Assembly (NCBI RefSeq): GCF_937924975.1
Contig: NZ_CALEYG010000014.1
Span: forward strand, 1-64,000
From: an uncultured Stomatobaculum sp.
GTDB taxonomy: Bacteria > Bacillota > Clostridia > Lachnospirales > Lachnospiraceae
Direction: 5' to 3'
DNA: 64,000 bases
Shown here: positions 50,363 to 60,305 of the stretch, piece after piece
Layout: every line of letters starts with the position of its first letter
Position numbering within the stretch: position 1 is the first letter of the stretch
Position numbers and translations under genes: made by a program
Notes under the pieces: model-generated
What the model was told of the DNA's origin: nothing
Database searches by the model: none
What the model saw: the letters and a program-made list of their open reading frames with translations, nothing else

Positions 50363-51493
50363 GTGCAGCAGGAAGAGAGAGAAAAGCGCCGCGTCTATGC
50401 CAAAATCAGCAAAGCGGCGCTCTGTCACAACATGGAGGCCATGCAGGCTTCTCTGCCTGCAGGCGTCAAAATGGCCGGTGTCGTGAAGGCCGACGGCTAC
50501 GGGCACGGCGCGGCTTCCGTCTGTGAGGTGATTGCGCCCTATGTCGCGTTTTACTGTGTTGCGGCGGCAGAGGAGGCCTTGGAGCTGCGGAAAAAGGGAA
50601 TCGAAAAGCCGATTCTGATTCTCGGCCCCGTGCCGGGCGACGATTATGCGGCGCTGATTCGCGCCGGAATCCGTCCGTCGATCTTTACCGAAGAACAGGC
50701 TGCGGCGCTCTCGGCCGCAGCGGTTGCGCTCGGTATCCGGGCGCCGTTTCACCTCGCTGTCGACACGGGCATGAACCGCATCGGGCTCAGAGCGGACGAG
50801 ACAGGGGTTGCGCTCGCCGAGAAGATTGCGGCCTATCCGATGCTCGACTTTGAGGGGATGTTCACACATTTTTACCGCGCGGATGAGTGGAATCTCGAGA
50901 CCACGGAGCGCCAGACGGCGCGCTTCCGGAACTTTAAGACAGCGCTCGCCGCAAAGGGCTTAACCGCTCGGATTTGCCATGTCGCGAATTCCGCAGGCAT
51001 TCTGAACCTGCACGGGACGGACTTTGACATGGTGCGGGCCGGCATCGCGCTCTACGGCATCTATCCCGCGGAGGAAATGGCGCACACGGTGCGCCTTGAA
51101 CCGGCGCTTTCGCTGCACAGCACGGTGACCTATGTGAAAGAAGTGCCTGCCGGAGAGGCAATCAGCTACGGCGGCACCTATGTCGCGGCGTCCGCGAGAT
51201 GGGTGGCGACGGTTCCGGTCGGTTACGGCGACGGCTACCCGCGTTCGCTCAGCAACAAGGGCGAAGTTTTGATTCACGGCAAGCGCTGTCGCATTCTGGG
51301 GCGGGTCTGCATGGATCAGCTTATGGTCGATGTGAGCGAGGTGAGAGAGGCAGCGCCGGGATCGCCGGTTACCTTGCTCGGCGCAGACGGGAACGAGTGC
51401 ATCACGCTCGAAGAACTGGCGGAGAAATCCGGGCGTTTTCCCTATGAGTTTATGTGTTGTCTGAACCGAAGAGTGCCCCGCATATATTGCTGA
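50363..51493 (+). CDS. alr: Alanine racemase
   Basis: Makes D-alanine for peptidoglycan with pyridoxal phosphate. The 376-residue protein has the PLP lysine in VVKADGYGHGA (K36 region) and the catalytic Tyr in SYGGTYVA near 270, plus GRVCMDQLMVDVS. GTG 50363 follows GGAG. The acpS-nnrD-alr order is widespread in Firmicutes. Confidence 0.95.
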   Translation: MQQEEREKRRVYAKISKAALCHNMEAMQASLPAGVKMAGVVKADGYGHGAASVCEVIAPYVAFYCVAAAEEALELRKKGIEKPILILGPVPGDDYAALIRAGIRPSIFTEEQAAALSAAAVALGIRAPFHLAVDTGMNRIGLRADETGVALAEKIAAYPMLDFEGMFTHFYRADEWNLETTERQTARFRNFKTALAAKGLTARICHVANSAGILNLHGTDFDMVRAGIALYGIYPAEEMAHTVRLEPALSLHSTVTYVKEVPAGEAISYGGTYVAASARWVATVPVGYGDGYPRSLSNKGEVLIHGKRCRILGRVCMDQLMVDVSEVREAAPGSPVTLLGADGNECITLEELAEKSGRFPYEFMCCLNRRVPRIYC

Positions 51494-51512
51494 AGCGGAG
51501 AGAGGAGTTTTT

Positions 51513-52832
51513 TTGGACAGTTTACTGCCGAGTCTGATCGGCTTTTTGCTGGCACTGTTGCTTTGTAATGCGGGCTTTTCGTTTGGCGCGGCCCTGCAGA
51601 ATCTGAGTGAGAAGGAACTCGCGGCGGCCCTCGAGGAGGGCGATAAGCGCGCCGGGGAGCTGCTCCGGCAGAAAGAGCGCCCGGGCAGGTTTGTGCGCAG
51701 TCTTCAGCTGCTCACGGTGCTCCTCGGCTTTCTGGTCGGAGGTCTTTGTCTCCTTCCGCTCACCGCACTGCTCGCGAAGGCGGCTTTTTGGCACGGCCTG
51801 TCCGCGGCGCGGGTTGTGTCGGCTGTGCTGGTCTACGGGCTTGCTACCATACTCTTTGCGGCCTTCGGCACAGTGCTGCCGAAGCGGCTCGCCGAGCGAG
51901 ATCCGGAAAAGACAGCGAGAAGAGCACTCAGGCTGGTGCACATCTTTATGGCAGTGCTCTTCGTCCCGGAGTGGATTGTGCGAAATCTGGTAAATGTGGT
52001 GCTGAGGCTATGCGGCATTAATCCCGAGAAGAACGGAGAAAATGTCACGGAAGAGGACATCATGTCCATGGTCAACGAAGGCCATGAGCAGGGCGTCGTC
52101 GAGTCGGATGAGGCCAAGATGATCACCAACATCTTTCGCCTGAACGATAAGACGGCCGAAGATATTATGACACAGCGGAAGCGTGTCATTGCGCTGGACG
52201 CCGAGATGAAGCTTTCGGATGCGGTCGCTTTTCTGTTGCAGGAAAATGTCCACTCGCGCTTCCCGGTCTACAGGGAAGACATTGACCACATCATCGGCAT
52301 CCTGCATCTGCGCGACGCCATCAGCTTTGCACAGACACCTTCGCGCCGCGACAAAAAGCTTTCGGAGCTTCCGGGGCTGCTTCGTGACGCTCACTTTGTG
52401 CCGGACACGCGCGCGGTCGATGTGCTGTTTCGCGAGATGCAATACCGGAAACTGCAGATGGTGATTGTCGTCGATGAGTACGGCCAGACGGACGGCGTGG
52501 TCAGTATGGAGGACATTCTCGAGGAGATTGTCGGCAACATTGCGGACGAGTACGACCGCGACGAAGAGGAAATCCGCGCGTTGCCGGACGGCAGCTGGAT
52601 TATGCACGGCTTCACGCGTCTTTCGGACGCCGAGGAGGCGAGCGGTATTCCGTTTACCAAGGAGGAGCTTGAGGACTTCGACACGCTGAATGGTTTCCTG
52701 ATTGCGAAGCTCGACCATTTCCCGGAGGACAATGAGAGAGCCAGCATACAGGCGCACGGTTACCTGTTCCAGATCCTGAAGGCGGAAAATAGGATGATTA
52801 AGACAGTCAAAGTCGAGTGGCAGGAGGACTAA
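51513..52832 (+). CDS. CNNM/CorC-HlyC family membrane protein
   Basis: A 439-residue protein with a DUF21 (CNNM) membrane domain of about four helices (1-170), a tandem CBS pair (about 195-330: IMTQRKRVIALDAEMKLSDA, VVDEYGQTDGVVSMEDILEEIVG) and a C-terminal CorC_HlyC domain (about 345-435). Relatives move or regulate Mg2+ or Co2+ ions and are often labelled hemolysins. TTG 51513 after GAGAGGAG. Last gene of the rex-led cluster. Confidence 0.92.
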   Translation: MDSLLPSLIGFLLALLLCNAGFSFGAALQNLSEKELAAALEEGDKRAGELLRQKERPGRFVRSLQLLTVLLGFLVGGLCLLPLTALLAKAAFWHGLSAARVVSAVLVYGLATILFAAFGTVLPKRLAERDPEKTARRALRLVHIFMAVLFVPEWIVRNLVNVVLRLCGINPEKNGENVTEEDIMSMVNEGHEQGVVESDEAKMITNIFRLNDKTAEDIMTQRKRVIALDAEMKLSDAVAFLLQENVHSRFPVYREDIDHIIGILHLRDAISFAQTPSRRDKKLSELPGLLRDAHFVPDTRAVDVLFREMQYRKLQMVIVVDEYGQTDGVVSMEDILEEIVGNIADEYDRDEEEIRALPDGSWIMHGFTRLSDAEEASGIPFTKEELEDFDTLNGFLIAKLDHFPEDNERASIQAHGYLFQILKAENRMIKTVKVEWQED

Positions 52833-52876
52833 ACCTTACAATTTTCAGTCGGCTTTGCATTCCGGCGCGGAATCTC

Positions 52877-52905
52877 TTTACAGAAATTTAAGTTGTCGCT
52901 ATGAT
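52877..52905 (+). promoter_or_regulatory. Promoter of the secreted cell-wall protein gene
   Basis: TTTACA (52877-52882), 17 bases, TATGAT (52900-52905), 38 bases ahead of the start. Confidence 0.7.
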
Positions 52906-52943
52906 AGAGACAAGAAAGTCCGACAGTAAAGGGGGAAGCAGGC

Positions 52944-53402
52944 ATGAAGATTGCGAAGTTGGTTGTGGCGTCGGTGGCGCTCACACTTGCGCTCGGTTTT
53001 ACATCATTTGCGGGCACCTGGAGACAGGGCGAGAGCCGCCCGGATGCCTGGTGGTATGACTACGGTGACGGACAGTATCCGTCGAACACCTGGGTCTGGC
53101 TGGATGGCAACAAAGACGGCATTGCGGAGTGCTACTACTTCGACAAGGACGGCTGGCTGCTCACGGACACCACGACGCCGGACGGTTACCAGGTCAATGC
53201 GGACGGTCAGTGGATTACCTACGGTCAGATTCGCCGCGTCTATTCGACGGCAGCGACGAGAGAGGCTGTGCGCACGGCAAACGACAAGACCTACCGTCCG
53301 AGAGAAGCTGCCCGCAACCACGGCAAGGACGGCAGCTTTGACGAGGATACAGGCAAGCGCGTCGGCGGACCGGAGTCTCCGTTCACGCAGCAGACTTTTT
53401 GA
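52944..53402 (+). CDS. Secreted cell-wall-binding-repeat protein
   Basis: A 152-residue exported protein. Signal peptide of about 23 residues (KLVVASVALTLALGFTSFAG) with cleavage after the FAG. Then about two aromatic cell-wall-binding-like repeats (WWYDYGDGQYPSNTWVWLD, ECYYFDKDGWLLTDTTTPDG, QVNADGQWI), as in choline-binding-type and Lachnospiraceae surface proteins. The C-terminal third is hydrophilic and non-repetitive. No enzymatic domain, so probably a small wall-associated protein. AAGGGGGAAGC precedes the ATG. Confidence 0.85.
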   Translation: MKIAKLVVASVALTLALGFTSFAGTWRQGESRPDAWWYDYGDGQYPSNTWVWLDGNKDGIAECYYFDKDGWLLTDTTTPDGYQVNADGQWITYGQIRRVYSTAATREAVRTANDKTYRPREAARNHGKDGSFDEDTGKRVGGPESPFTQQTF

Positions 53403-53420
53403 TTCGGAACAGAGTGTGAA

Positions 53421-53448
53421 AGCGCGCGTCGGTTGACGCGCGTTTTTT
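53421..53448 (+). terminator. Terminator after the cell-wall protein gene
   Basis: Stem CGCGCGTC / GACGCGCG, loop GGTT, then six T. Confidence 0.9.
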
Positions 53449-53518
53449 CGCGTGTTAGTATGGGACGGAAACGACGGCAAAGCGCCGCACAGAAGATTAA
53501 GACAAAGGAGTTTTTGGC

Positions 53519-54250
53519 ATGTCAGGACATTCCAAGTTTGCGAATATCAAGCACAAAAAAGAGAAAAACGACGCCGCAAAGGGCAAGATTTTCACCGTGA
53601 TCGGCAGAGAGATTGCTGTCGCAGTCAAAGAGGGCGGTCCCGATCCCGCCAACAACTCGAAGCTCCGGGACGTCATCGCGAAGGCGAAGGCAAACAATGT
53701 CCCGAACGATACGATCAACAACGGTATCAAGAAGGCAGCGGGCGGTCTGGACAGCGTGAACTACGAGCAGAATGTCTACGAGGGCTACGGCCCGTCCGGT
53801 GTCGCAATTATCGTTGAGACCCTGACGGACAACAAGAACCGCACGGCGGCAAATGTGCGCGCGGCGTTCTCGAAGGGCGGCGGCAATGTCGGTACGCCGG
53901 GCTGCGTCTCCTTCATGTTTGACCGCAAGGGTCAGATTATCATTGACAAGGAAGAGTGCGACATGGATGCGGATGAGCTCATGATGTTCGCGCTCGATGC
54001 GGGCGCGGAGGATTTTGCGGACAATGAGGACAGCTACGAGGTGCTCACGGATCCGGAGCAGTTCTCGGCGGTGCGCGAGGCGTTCGAGCAGAAGGGCATT
54101 CCGATGCTCGAGGCGGATGTCAAGATGATTCCGCAGAATTGGGTCAGCTTAAAGAGCGAAGAGGATCAGAAGAAGATGCAGCGCATTCTGGATCTGCTCG
54201 ACGAGGACGATGATGTCCAGGCCGTGTTCCACAGCTGGGATGAGGAATAA
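53519..54250 (+). CDS. YebC/PmpR family DNA-binding regulator
   Basis: A 243-residue cytoplasmic protein beginning MSGHSKFANIKHKKEKNDAA, the TACO1/YebC N-terminus (usual W replaced by F at KF). GREIAVAVKEGG, NAIRK-like NNGIKKAAGG and the acidic MDADELMMFALDAGAEDF are conserved family parts. Members act as transcriptional regulators and, in recent work, as translation factors for difficult proline-rich or other stalling sequences. AAAGGAG precedes the ATG. Confidence 0.94.
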   Translation: MSGHSKFANIKHKKEKNDAAKGKIFTVIGREIAVAVKEGGPDPANNSKLRDVIAKAKANNVPNDTINNGIKKAAGGLDSVNYEQNVYEGYGPSGVAIIVETLTDNKNRTAANVRAAFSKGGGNVGTPGCVSFMFDRKGQIIIDKEECDMDADELMMFALDAGAEDFADNEDSYEVLTDPEQFSAVREAFEQKGIPMLEADVKMIPQNWVSLKSEEDQKKMQRILDLLDEDDDVQAVFHSWDEE

Positions 54251-54268
54251 GACAGTTTGCGTTTCAGA

Positions 54269-54303
54269 AGGGGGAGAGGAGGAAAAGAACCTCTCCCCCT
54301 TTG
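54269..54303 (+). terminator. Hairpin after yebC
   Basis: Perfect stem AGGGGGAGAGG / CCTCTCCCCCT around a 10-base loop; the T tail is short. Confidence 0.75.
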
Positions 54304-54328
54304 TCATGGTGAAGGAAGGAAGGGTTGT

Positions 54329-55270
54329 TTGGGAGAATTTTTAAACGCAGTGTCGGCGGTGTTTGTGATTTTCAGTCTGATGGCCGTGGGAATTTTGCTC
54401 GGAAAGCTTAAGTTTATGACGGCGACTGAGAAAAAGTTCGTGAGCCGCTATGTCATCAACATTGCGGTGCCGCTGAATACGATTGTCGGCATCCAGAAGA
54501 ATCTGAAGCGCTCGGATATGCTCGAGATGGGGCAGCTCCTGCTGGTGCCGCTGATCACGATACTGATTTGTCTCGCGGTCTCGATTCTGGTCGCAAAGAT
54601 GCTGAAACTGCCGAAGCGGCGGAGCGGCGTCTTTGTGGCGCTCGCGTTTCTCTCAAACACGCTTTTCATCGGTCTTCCCATGGCGCAGGAACTGTTCGGC
54701 GATGTCAGTCTGCCCTATGTGATGATTTACTACATGTGCTCGACGGTCTTCACCCAGACGGTTGCGTTGATGCTGGTGGAGCGCTCGGGCGAGGTCGCGG
54801 AACAGACGGGAAAGAAACAGAATCTGCTGGTTTCGCTGGTTACGAAGCCGCCGATTCTCGGTATCATTGCGGCCTATGTGCTGCTATTCCTGGACATCCG
54901 CCTGCCGCGTATCGCGATGAGTTTCATGAACTATGTGAGTGCGACCGTGACGCCGCTCGCGCTGTTTTACTGCGGCTTTGTGATTTACGAGCTCGGGAAA
55001 AAGAGCTTGCGTTTAGAGCGCGGCATACCGGCCATGCTGGTGCTCCGCTTACTCTTTGCGCCGCTGGTCTCGATTCTCGTGACCCGGGTACTCGGCGTGA
55101 CGGGGCTTCCGCAGAAAGTCTTCTTGATTGAGGCGGCATTGCCCTCGGTCTCGCAGATTACGGTCATGGCGGGCGCTTACGGTGCGGACGAGCAGTACGC
55201 GGCCGTCGGCTCGGTACTGTCGACCATCGGCATCTTTATCACGGTGCCGATTCTGATGGTTTTGTTCTGA
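54329..55270 (+). CDS. AEC-family (auxin efflux carrier-like) transporter
   Basis: A 313-residue protein with about ten helices in two five-helix halves, as in the AEC/bile-acid-arsenite superfamily; bacterial members export malate or other organic acids. NLKRSD, LAFLSNTLFIGLPMAQELFG and ALPSVSQITVMAGAYGADEQYAA are typical. TTG 54329 after AAGGAAGG is chosen because it places the first helix at the N-terminus; the open frame begins at 54257. Substrate unknown. Confidence 0.84.
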   Translation: MGEFLNAVSAVFVIFSLMAVGILLGKLKFMTATEKKFVSRYVINIAVPLNTIVGIQKNLKRSDMLEMGQLLLVPLITILICLAVSILVAKMLKLPKRRSGVFVALAFLSNTLFIGLPMAQELFGDVSLPYVMIYYMCSTVFTQTVALMLVERSGEVAEQTGKKQNLLVSLVTKPPILGIIAAYVLLFLDIRLPRIAMSFMNYVSATVTPLALFYCGFVIYELGKKSLRLERGIPAMLVLRLLFAPLVSILVTRVLGVTGLPQKVFLIEAALPSVSQITVMAGAYGADEQYAAVGSVLSTIGIFITVPILMVLF

Positions 55271-55318
55271 CGAAGCGAGCAAGTTGTTTTCGGCAGTGCA
55301 AAATAGAAAGGCGTTAGG

Positions 55319-57901
55319 ATGAAAGCTGAATTTTGGAGTTTGCAGGCAGACGAAGTGCTCGCGGGACTCTCGACCGCTGCGTCGGGACTCTCGTCGGCGG
55401 AAGCGGAAAAACGGCTCGGGACCGACGGCAAAAACCGCCTGACCAAGGGGAACGGCGACAGTGCGTTCCGGGTATTCCTCAGGCAGTTTGAGAGCCCGGT
55501 CACGCTGCTCCTGCTCTTTGCAACCGCGATTTCGTTTTTGATGCAGGATACGACGGACGCCCTGATCATCTTTGCGATTGTGCTGTTTTCGGCGGTGCTC
55601 AGCTTTTTCCAGGAGTACCGCGCGGGCGTCGCGGTCGAAGAACTCCTCAAAGTGGTCGGCGACAAGGTGACCGTGTGTCGGGACGGCAGAGAACAGGAAA
55701 TCTCTGCAGAGAATCTCGTCCGCGGCGATGTGATAGTGCTCCGGGTCGGTGACCTTGTTCCGGCGGACTGCTATCTCCTGTCGGCGAGCAGTCTCACGGC
55801 AAATGAGAGCGCTCTGACCGGCGAGACTTTTCCGGCGGAGAAGCGCGCCGGTGCGCTCGACGCCGGGACTGTGCTCGCGAAGCGCAGCAACTGCCTCTAC
55901 ATGGGGACAGGCATTAAGACCGGTTCGGGGCGGGCGGTCGTCGTGCACACGGCGCCGGAGAGCGAGTTCGGAAAGATTTCAAAGAGCGTGCAGGGAAAAG
56001 AAGCACCGACCGACTTTGAACGCGGCGTGCAGAAATTCGGCGCGTTTCTGATTCGCATCACGGCGGTGATGCTCGCAGGTATTTTCTTCTTCAATGTCCT
56101 GATGAAGAAGCCGGTTTTTGACTCCTTTATGTTCGCGCTGGCCCTCTCGGTCGGCTTGACGCCGCAGCTTTTGCCGGCGATTATCAGCATTAACCTCGCA
56201 AAAGGCGCAAAGCGGATGGCAGAGCAGAAGGTCATTGTCCGGAAGCTCAACGCAATCGAGAACTTCGGCAGCATGGATGTCCTCTGCTCCGACAAGACGG
56301 GCACGATTACGCGGGGCGAGGCTGCGCTCTCCGGCGCGGTCACGGCGGGTGAGGGTTTGCAGGATGAAATTTCGGAGGGAACGGCGTTGCCGGAGATGCT
56401 CGCGGTTGCCAGAGAGCGCCTGTTGCTCGCGGCATATTTAAATGCGAAATTGCAGGAGGGCTACCGGAATCCGCTCGACGACGCGCTGACCAGCCGGGAG
56501 CGCCCCATTGACGGCTACCGGAAAGTCGCGGAAATTCCCTACAGTTTTGAGAGCCGCTGCCTGACTGTCACGGCAGACACGCCGGAAAACTCGCTGTTTC
56601 ACGGTGCGCGCGTCATGATTACGAAGGGTGCGCTCGAGGAGATTCTCGCGCGTTCGGTATCAGTCGTGAATGTCGAAGGGCAGGAAGTCCCGCTCGATGA
56701 GATGAAGAATGACATCGAGACCCAGTATGCGCATTATGCGGGGCTCGGTTACCGCGCAATCGGTGTCGCGACCCGCACGCTCTCCGCGGACGAAGATGCC
56801 GTGGCAGCCAAGGATCAGGGACTCATATTTCAGGGCATGCTGCTCTTTCTCGATCCCTTGAAGGACAATGTGCAAAATACGGTGGCGGCCATCCGGCGCG
56901 AGGGCGTGAGCCTCAAAATCATCACGGGTGACAATGCGCTGATTGCGGCAAACATTGCGGGACAGCTCGACATGGATGTGAAACACATTATGACGGGCGG
57001 CGAAATCGCTTCTCTCTCGAAGGAGGAATTAAAGGCGCGGGTCCGCGAGGCCGAACTCTTTGCGGAGGTGGATCCCGGGCAGAAGGAGGCCATTATCCTT
57101 GCGCTGAAGGACGCCGGTGCGGTCGTCGGCTATATGGGTGACGGCATCAACGATGCGCCGGCTCTGCACGCGGCGGATGTCGGCATCTCGGTGGAGAGCG
57201 CGAGCGACATCGCAAAGAGCGCGGCCTCGATTGTGCTGCTCGAACAGGATCTCGGCGTGTTGCTCGCCGGCATCCGCGAGGGCAGAAAGACCTTCGCGAA
57301 CACCCTGAAATACATCTTTATGACGACGAGCGCAAACTTCGGCAATATGTTCAGCATGGCGGGCATCTCGCTGATTCTGCCCTTCCTGCCGCTTTTGCCG
57401 AAGCAGATTCTCAGCACGAACGTGCTGACCGATATGCCCGAGGTGCAGATTGCGGACGATGTCGTGGATGCCGAGTGGGTCAGCCACCCGATACGCTGGG
57501 ACTTCCGCATGATACGCCGCTTTATGCTGCTCTTCGGCCTCATCAGTTCTTCGTTTGACTATCTGACCTTCTATGTACTGCTTCGCGTTTTCCACGCGGA
57601 CGCAGGGCTTTTCCGGAGCGGCTGGTTTGTCGAGTCTGTCGTCTCGGCGGCGCTCGTGGTTCTGGTGATCCGGACGGCGAAGCCTTTCTTCAAGAGCCGT
57701 GTAGGCAAAGGACTCTGCTTTGCGACCATTCTCTCGATTCTCGCGGCGATTGCCCTGCCCTACACGCCGCTCGGCGCACTGCTCGGGCTCGTGCCGCTGC
57801 CGGGTTCTCTGCTCGCGGCACTGGGACTGGTTGTGGTATGCTATATGGTGACAGCCGAGATTGCAAAGCACTGGTTTTATCGGAACGGAAACGGCATCTA
57901 A
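55319..57901 (+). CDS. mgtA: P-type Mg2+-transporting ATPase (MgtA-like)
   Basis: An 860-residue P-type ATPase that imports Mg2+. The phosphorylated Asp is in CSDKTGTIT near 322-330; the TGE motif is in [10 protein letters not shown] near 165; the hinge is MGDGINDAP near 605. Membrane helices occupy about 55-90, 240-290 and 675-850. [19 protein letters not shown] and [15 protein letters not shown] match the MgtA/MgtB branch rather than Ca2+ ATPases. Relatives are often preceded by a Mg2+ sensor leader; the 48-base gap here is too short for one. AAAGGCG-type RBS. Confidence 0.93.
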   Translation: MKAEFWSLQADEVLAGLSTAASGLSSAEAEKRLGTDGKNRLTKGNGDSAFRVFLRQFESPVTLLLLFATAISFLMQDTTDALIIFAIVLFSAVLSFFQEYRAGVAVEELLKVVGDKVTVCRDGREQEISAENLVRGDVIVLRVGDLVPADCYLLSASSLTANESALTGETFPAEKRAGALDAGTVLAKRSNCLYMGTGIKTGSGRAVVVHTAPESEFGKISKSVQGKEAPTDFERGVQKFGAFLIRITAVMLAGIFFFNVLMKKPVFDSFMFALALSVGLTPQLLPAIISINLAKGAKRMAEQKVIVRKLNAIENFGSMDVLCSDKTGTITRGEAALSGAVTAGEGLQDEISEGTALPEMLAVARERLLLAAYLNAKLQEGYRNPLDDALTSRERPIDGYRKVAEIPYSFESRCLTVTADTPENSLFHGARVMITKGALEEILARSVSVVNVEGQEVPLDEMKNDIETQYAHYAGLGYRAIGVATRTLSADEDAVAAKDQGLIFQGMLLFLDPLKDNVQNTVAAIRREGVSLKIITGDNALIAANIAGQLDMDVKHIMTGGEIASLSKEELKARVREAELFAEVDPGQKEAIILALKDAGAVVGYMGDGINDAPALHAADVGISVESASDIAKSAASIVLLEQDLGVLLAGIREGRKTFANTLKYIFMTTSANFGNMFSMAGISLILPFLPLLPKQILSTNVLTDMPEVQIADDVVDAEWVSHPIRWDFRMIRRFMLLFGLISSSFDYLTFYVLLRVFHADAGLFRSGWFVESVVSAALVVLVIRTAKPFFKSRVGKGLCFATILSILAAIALPYTPLGALLGLVPLPGSLLAALGLVVVCYMVTAEIAKHWFYRNGNGI

Positions 57902-57928
57902 GCGAATAATAAGCAGGAGGACACGACC

Positions 57929-58555
57929 ATGAAGCACCATCTTGTCATCACGATTGAGCGGGAGTACGGGAGCGGCGGACGTCTGCTCGGCAAGGTACTT
58001 TCGGAGGAACTCGGCATTCCCTACTACGACGACGAAATTATCCGCGCGGCATCCGAACATGCGGCGGTCGGTGAGAAGTATTTTCGCCTCTACGACGAAA
58101 AGCCCGGGAAGCGTCTCTTCGGACAGGCGCGGGATGTGGTCGGAAAGCCGCGCCTCGCGGGCAATATCACCCACCCCGACAATCTGTTCCGCTTTGAGGC
58201 GGAGACCATACGCGAGATGGCGGACAAGGGATCCTGTATCTTCATCGGCCGGAGTGCGGACTTTGTGCTCGATGCGACGGAGTTCGGGGACTTTGTGAGT
58301 CTTTTTGTTTACTGTGATATGGCAAATAAGATGCGGCGCGTCATGGAGGTGGACGGTGTGGACGCCAACGAGGCGATGGCGCGTATCCAGAAGATCAATC
58401 GTCAGCGCCGGGAGTACTGCCGCTACTTCACAGGTAACACCTGGGGCGATCCGATGCTCTACGATTTACCGCTCAACACGACCCATCTCACGATTCCGGA
58501 GACGACGGAGCTGGTGAAGACCTATCTCAGACTGCGGGGACTCCTTGAGGCCTAA
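57929..58555 (+). CDS. Cytidylate kinase-like protein
   Basis: A 208-residue protein of the cytidylate-kinase-2 family. The N-terminus ITIEREYGSGGRLLGKVLSE holds the P-loop-like region (G-S-G-G-R, about 11-19). IGRSADFVLD and RRVMEVDGVDANEAMARI are typical middle parts. Family members are annotated as kinases of CMP or similar; activity not demonstrated. GCAGGAGG precedes the ATG, 27 bases after mgtA, so the two may be one transcript. Confidence 0.85.
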   Translation: MKHHLVITIEREYGSGGRLLGKVLSEELGIPYYDDEIIRAASEHAAVGEKYFRLYDEKPGKRLFGQARDVVGKPRLAGNITHPDNLFRFEAETIREMADKGSCIFIGRSADFVLDATEFGDFVSLFVYCDMANKMRRVMEVDGVDANEAMARIQKINRQRREYCRYFTGNTWGDPMLYDLPLNTTHLTIPETTELVKTYLRLRGLLEA

Positions 58556-58576
58556 CGCCAATTCACAGTTTTTTTA

Positions 58577-58605
58577 CAGACAGGACAAGTGCGTCAAGGT
58601 ATAAT
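58577..58605 (+). promoter_or_regulatory. Promoter of the NlpC/P60 hydrolase gene
   Basis: CAGACA (58577-58582), 17 bases, TATAAT (58600-58605), 29 bases ahead of the start. Confidence 0.55.
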
Positions 58606-58634
58606 ATAGGCGCTTTCGTCTGGAGGGAAGCGCT

Positions 58635-60227
58635 ATGAACAATGATCCGAGAAAGAATCTGGGCGGTGGACTGACGCCGCAAAAGCGAAGAAGACGGCGC
58701 GCGGCGACCACCGCGCAAAAGACAGCGGCGGGTCTCGGCGCTGTTCTTTTGGTCTTCGGAACCGTCTTTTTTGTGCAGGGGAGATCGGGCAAAGGTGCCC
58801 GGAACAGAAGTACCGCGCAGAATGCGGCGCGCGCGTCGACGGCAGCCGTCGAGAGCATTGAGGCGACGCTCTCGCCGGAAGAGTCGCGCGCCGCAGAACT
58901 GGAGGCCAATGCGCGCACCGTTGTGGACGGCTATCATAATCTGGGCATCGTCAATGTCGAGGGCTACCTCAACATGCACAAAGAGGGATCTCAGAACAGT
59001 GAGATCAACGGAAAGCTCTACGGCGGCTCTGCCTGCGAGATTCTCGATAAGACGGCGGACGGCTGGTATCATATCTCCTCGGGCGGTTTTGAGGGCTATG
59101 TGCACAGCGACTATGTGAAGACCGGAGAAGAGGCAAAGACTCTCGCGCTGCAAAATGTGAAGCGGCGCGCGATTGTGAAAGCCGACAAGCTGAACATACG
59201 CTCCGCGCCGAGTAAGGACGCGGACAGCGTCGGAACGGCGTTGCAGAACGAGCGCTATGAGGTGCTCGGCGAGGAGAACGGTTTCGTGAAGACGCGCTCC
59301 GGCTACATCAGCGCGGACTATGTGGAAATTCGGGACTGTCTGAACGAGGCCAGGAAGCAGGATCTCCGCGCAATGGTTCTCAATATGTATGACAATCTCG
59401 GTGTCTCCGAGGTGACGGGTTACTTAAATATCCGCGAGGAACCGAAGGAAGACGGCAAGATTATCGGCAAGCTTACCTCGAAGGCGGGCTGCGATGTCCT
59501 TGAGAACGCAAACGGCTGGATGAAAATCAAGTCCGGCGGCATCACCGGCTATGTCAAGGCAGAGTACATCGCAACCGGCGAGCAGGCCAAGGAAGAGGCG
59601 ATGAAGAGCGCCTCGCTGATGGCGATTGTGAACACGGATGTTCTGAATGCGCGCTCCGAGCCGAAGGAGGACAGTGCCATCTGGACGCAGATCAACAACA
59701 GCGAGCGCTATCCGGTTGTGGAACAGCTGGACGGCTGGGTCAAGCTGGAACTCGAGGAGGGCGACGATGTCTTCGTGAAGAGCGAATACGTCGATGTGCG
59801 CTATGCGCTGAATGAGGCGATTCATTTCAGCCCGCAGGAAGAGGCGGAGCACGCGTCGCTCTCGAGACGGCAACAGATTGTGAACTTTGCGCTCCAGTAT
59901 CTCGGCAACCCCTATGTCTGGGGCGGCACGAGCCTCGAGCACGGCTGCGATTGTTCAGGCTTTACGATGAAGGTCATGGAACACTACGGGGTCTCGCTCC
60001 CGCATTACTCGGGCTCCCAGGCGCAGATGGGCAAGAAGGTTACGCAGGACGAGATGCGGCCGGGCGATCTGATCTTTTACTCGAACTCGCGCGGCACGAT
60101 TAACCATGTCGGCATTTACATCGGCAACGGTCAGATTGTCAACGCGGCGAGCCGTCGCTCCGGCATCAAGATTTCAACCTGGAACTACCGTACCCCGCGC
60201 GCCATTCGGAACGTGCTCGGCGACTAA
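58635..60227 (+). CDS. SH3-domain NlpC/P60 cell-wall hydrolase
   Basis: A 530-residue exported peptidoglycan endopeptidase. A basic cytoplasmic start (KRRRRRAATT), one membrane helix (about 37-53), then three bacterial SH3 repeats (about 95-165, 180-235 and 250-320, with a fourth, weaker one at about 335-385), each with YxNIRxxPxxD-like parts. The NlpC/P60 domain fills 410-530: catalytic Cys in EHGCDCSGFTMKVM, His in INHVGIYIGNGQI, and a third polar residue after that. It cleaves D-Glu-diaminopimelate-type peptides by family. Wall targeting by SH3 repeats. Confidence 0.93.
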   Translation: MNNDPRKNLGGGLTPQKRRRRRAATTAQKTAAGLGAVLLVFGTVFFVQGRSGKGARNRSTAQNAARASTAAVESIEATLSPEESRAAELEANARTVVDGYHNLGIVNVEGYLNMHKEGSQNSEINGKLYGGSACEILDKTADGWYHISSGGFEGYVHSDYVKTGEEAKTLALQNVKRRAIVKADKLNIRSAPSKDADSVGTALQNERYEVLGEENGFVKTRSGYISADYVEIRDCLNEARKQDLRAMVLNMYDNLGVSEVTGYLNIREEPKEDGKIIGKLTSKAGCDVLENANGWMKIKSGGITGYVKAEYIATGEQAKEEAMKSASLMAIVNTDVLNARSEPKEDSAIWTQINNSERYPVVEQLDGWVKLELEEGDDVFVKSEYVDVRYALNEAIHFSPQEEAEHASLSRRQQIVNFALQYLGNPYVWGGTSLEHGCDCSGFTMKVMEHYGVSLPHYSGSQAQMGKKVTQDEMRPGDLIFYSNSRGTINHVGIYIGNGQIVNAASRRSGIKISTWNYRTPRAIRNVLGD

Positions 60228-60305
60228 GGGAAACAGGCAGGCAAGTGACAGGACAAACGTGTGTCAGAAAGGCAGCCGCGAAAAGCGGCTGAAAGGGTAT
60301 TCGGT

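Noticed and set aside
55271..55318. Possible Mg2+ sensor leader before mgtA.
   Set aside because: The gap is only 48 bases and shows no structured leader or leader peptide.
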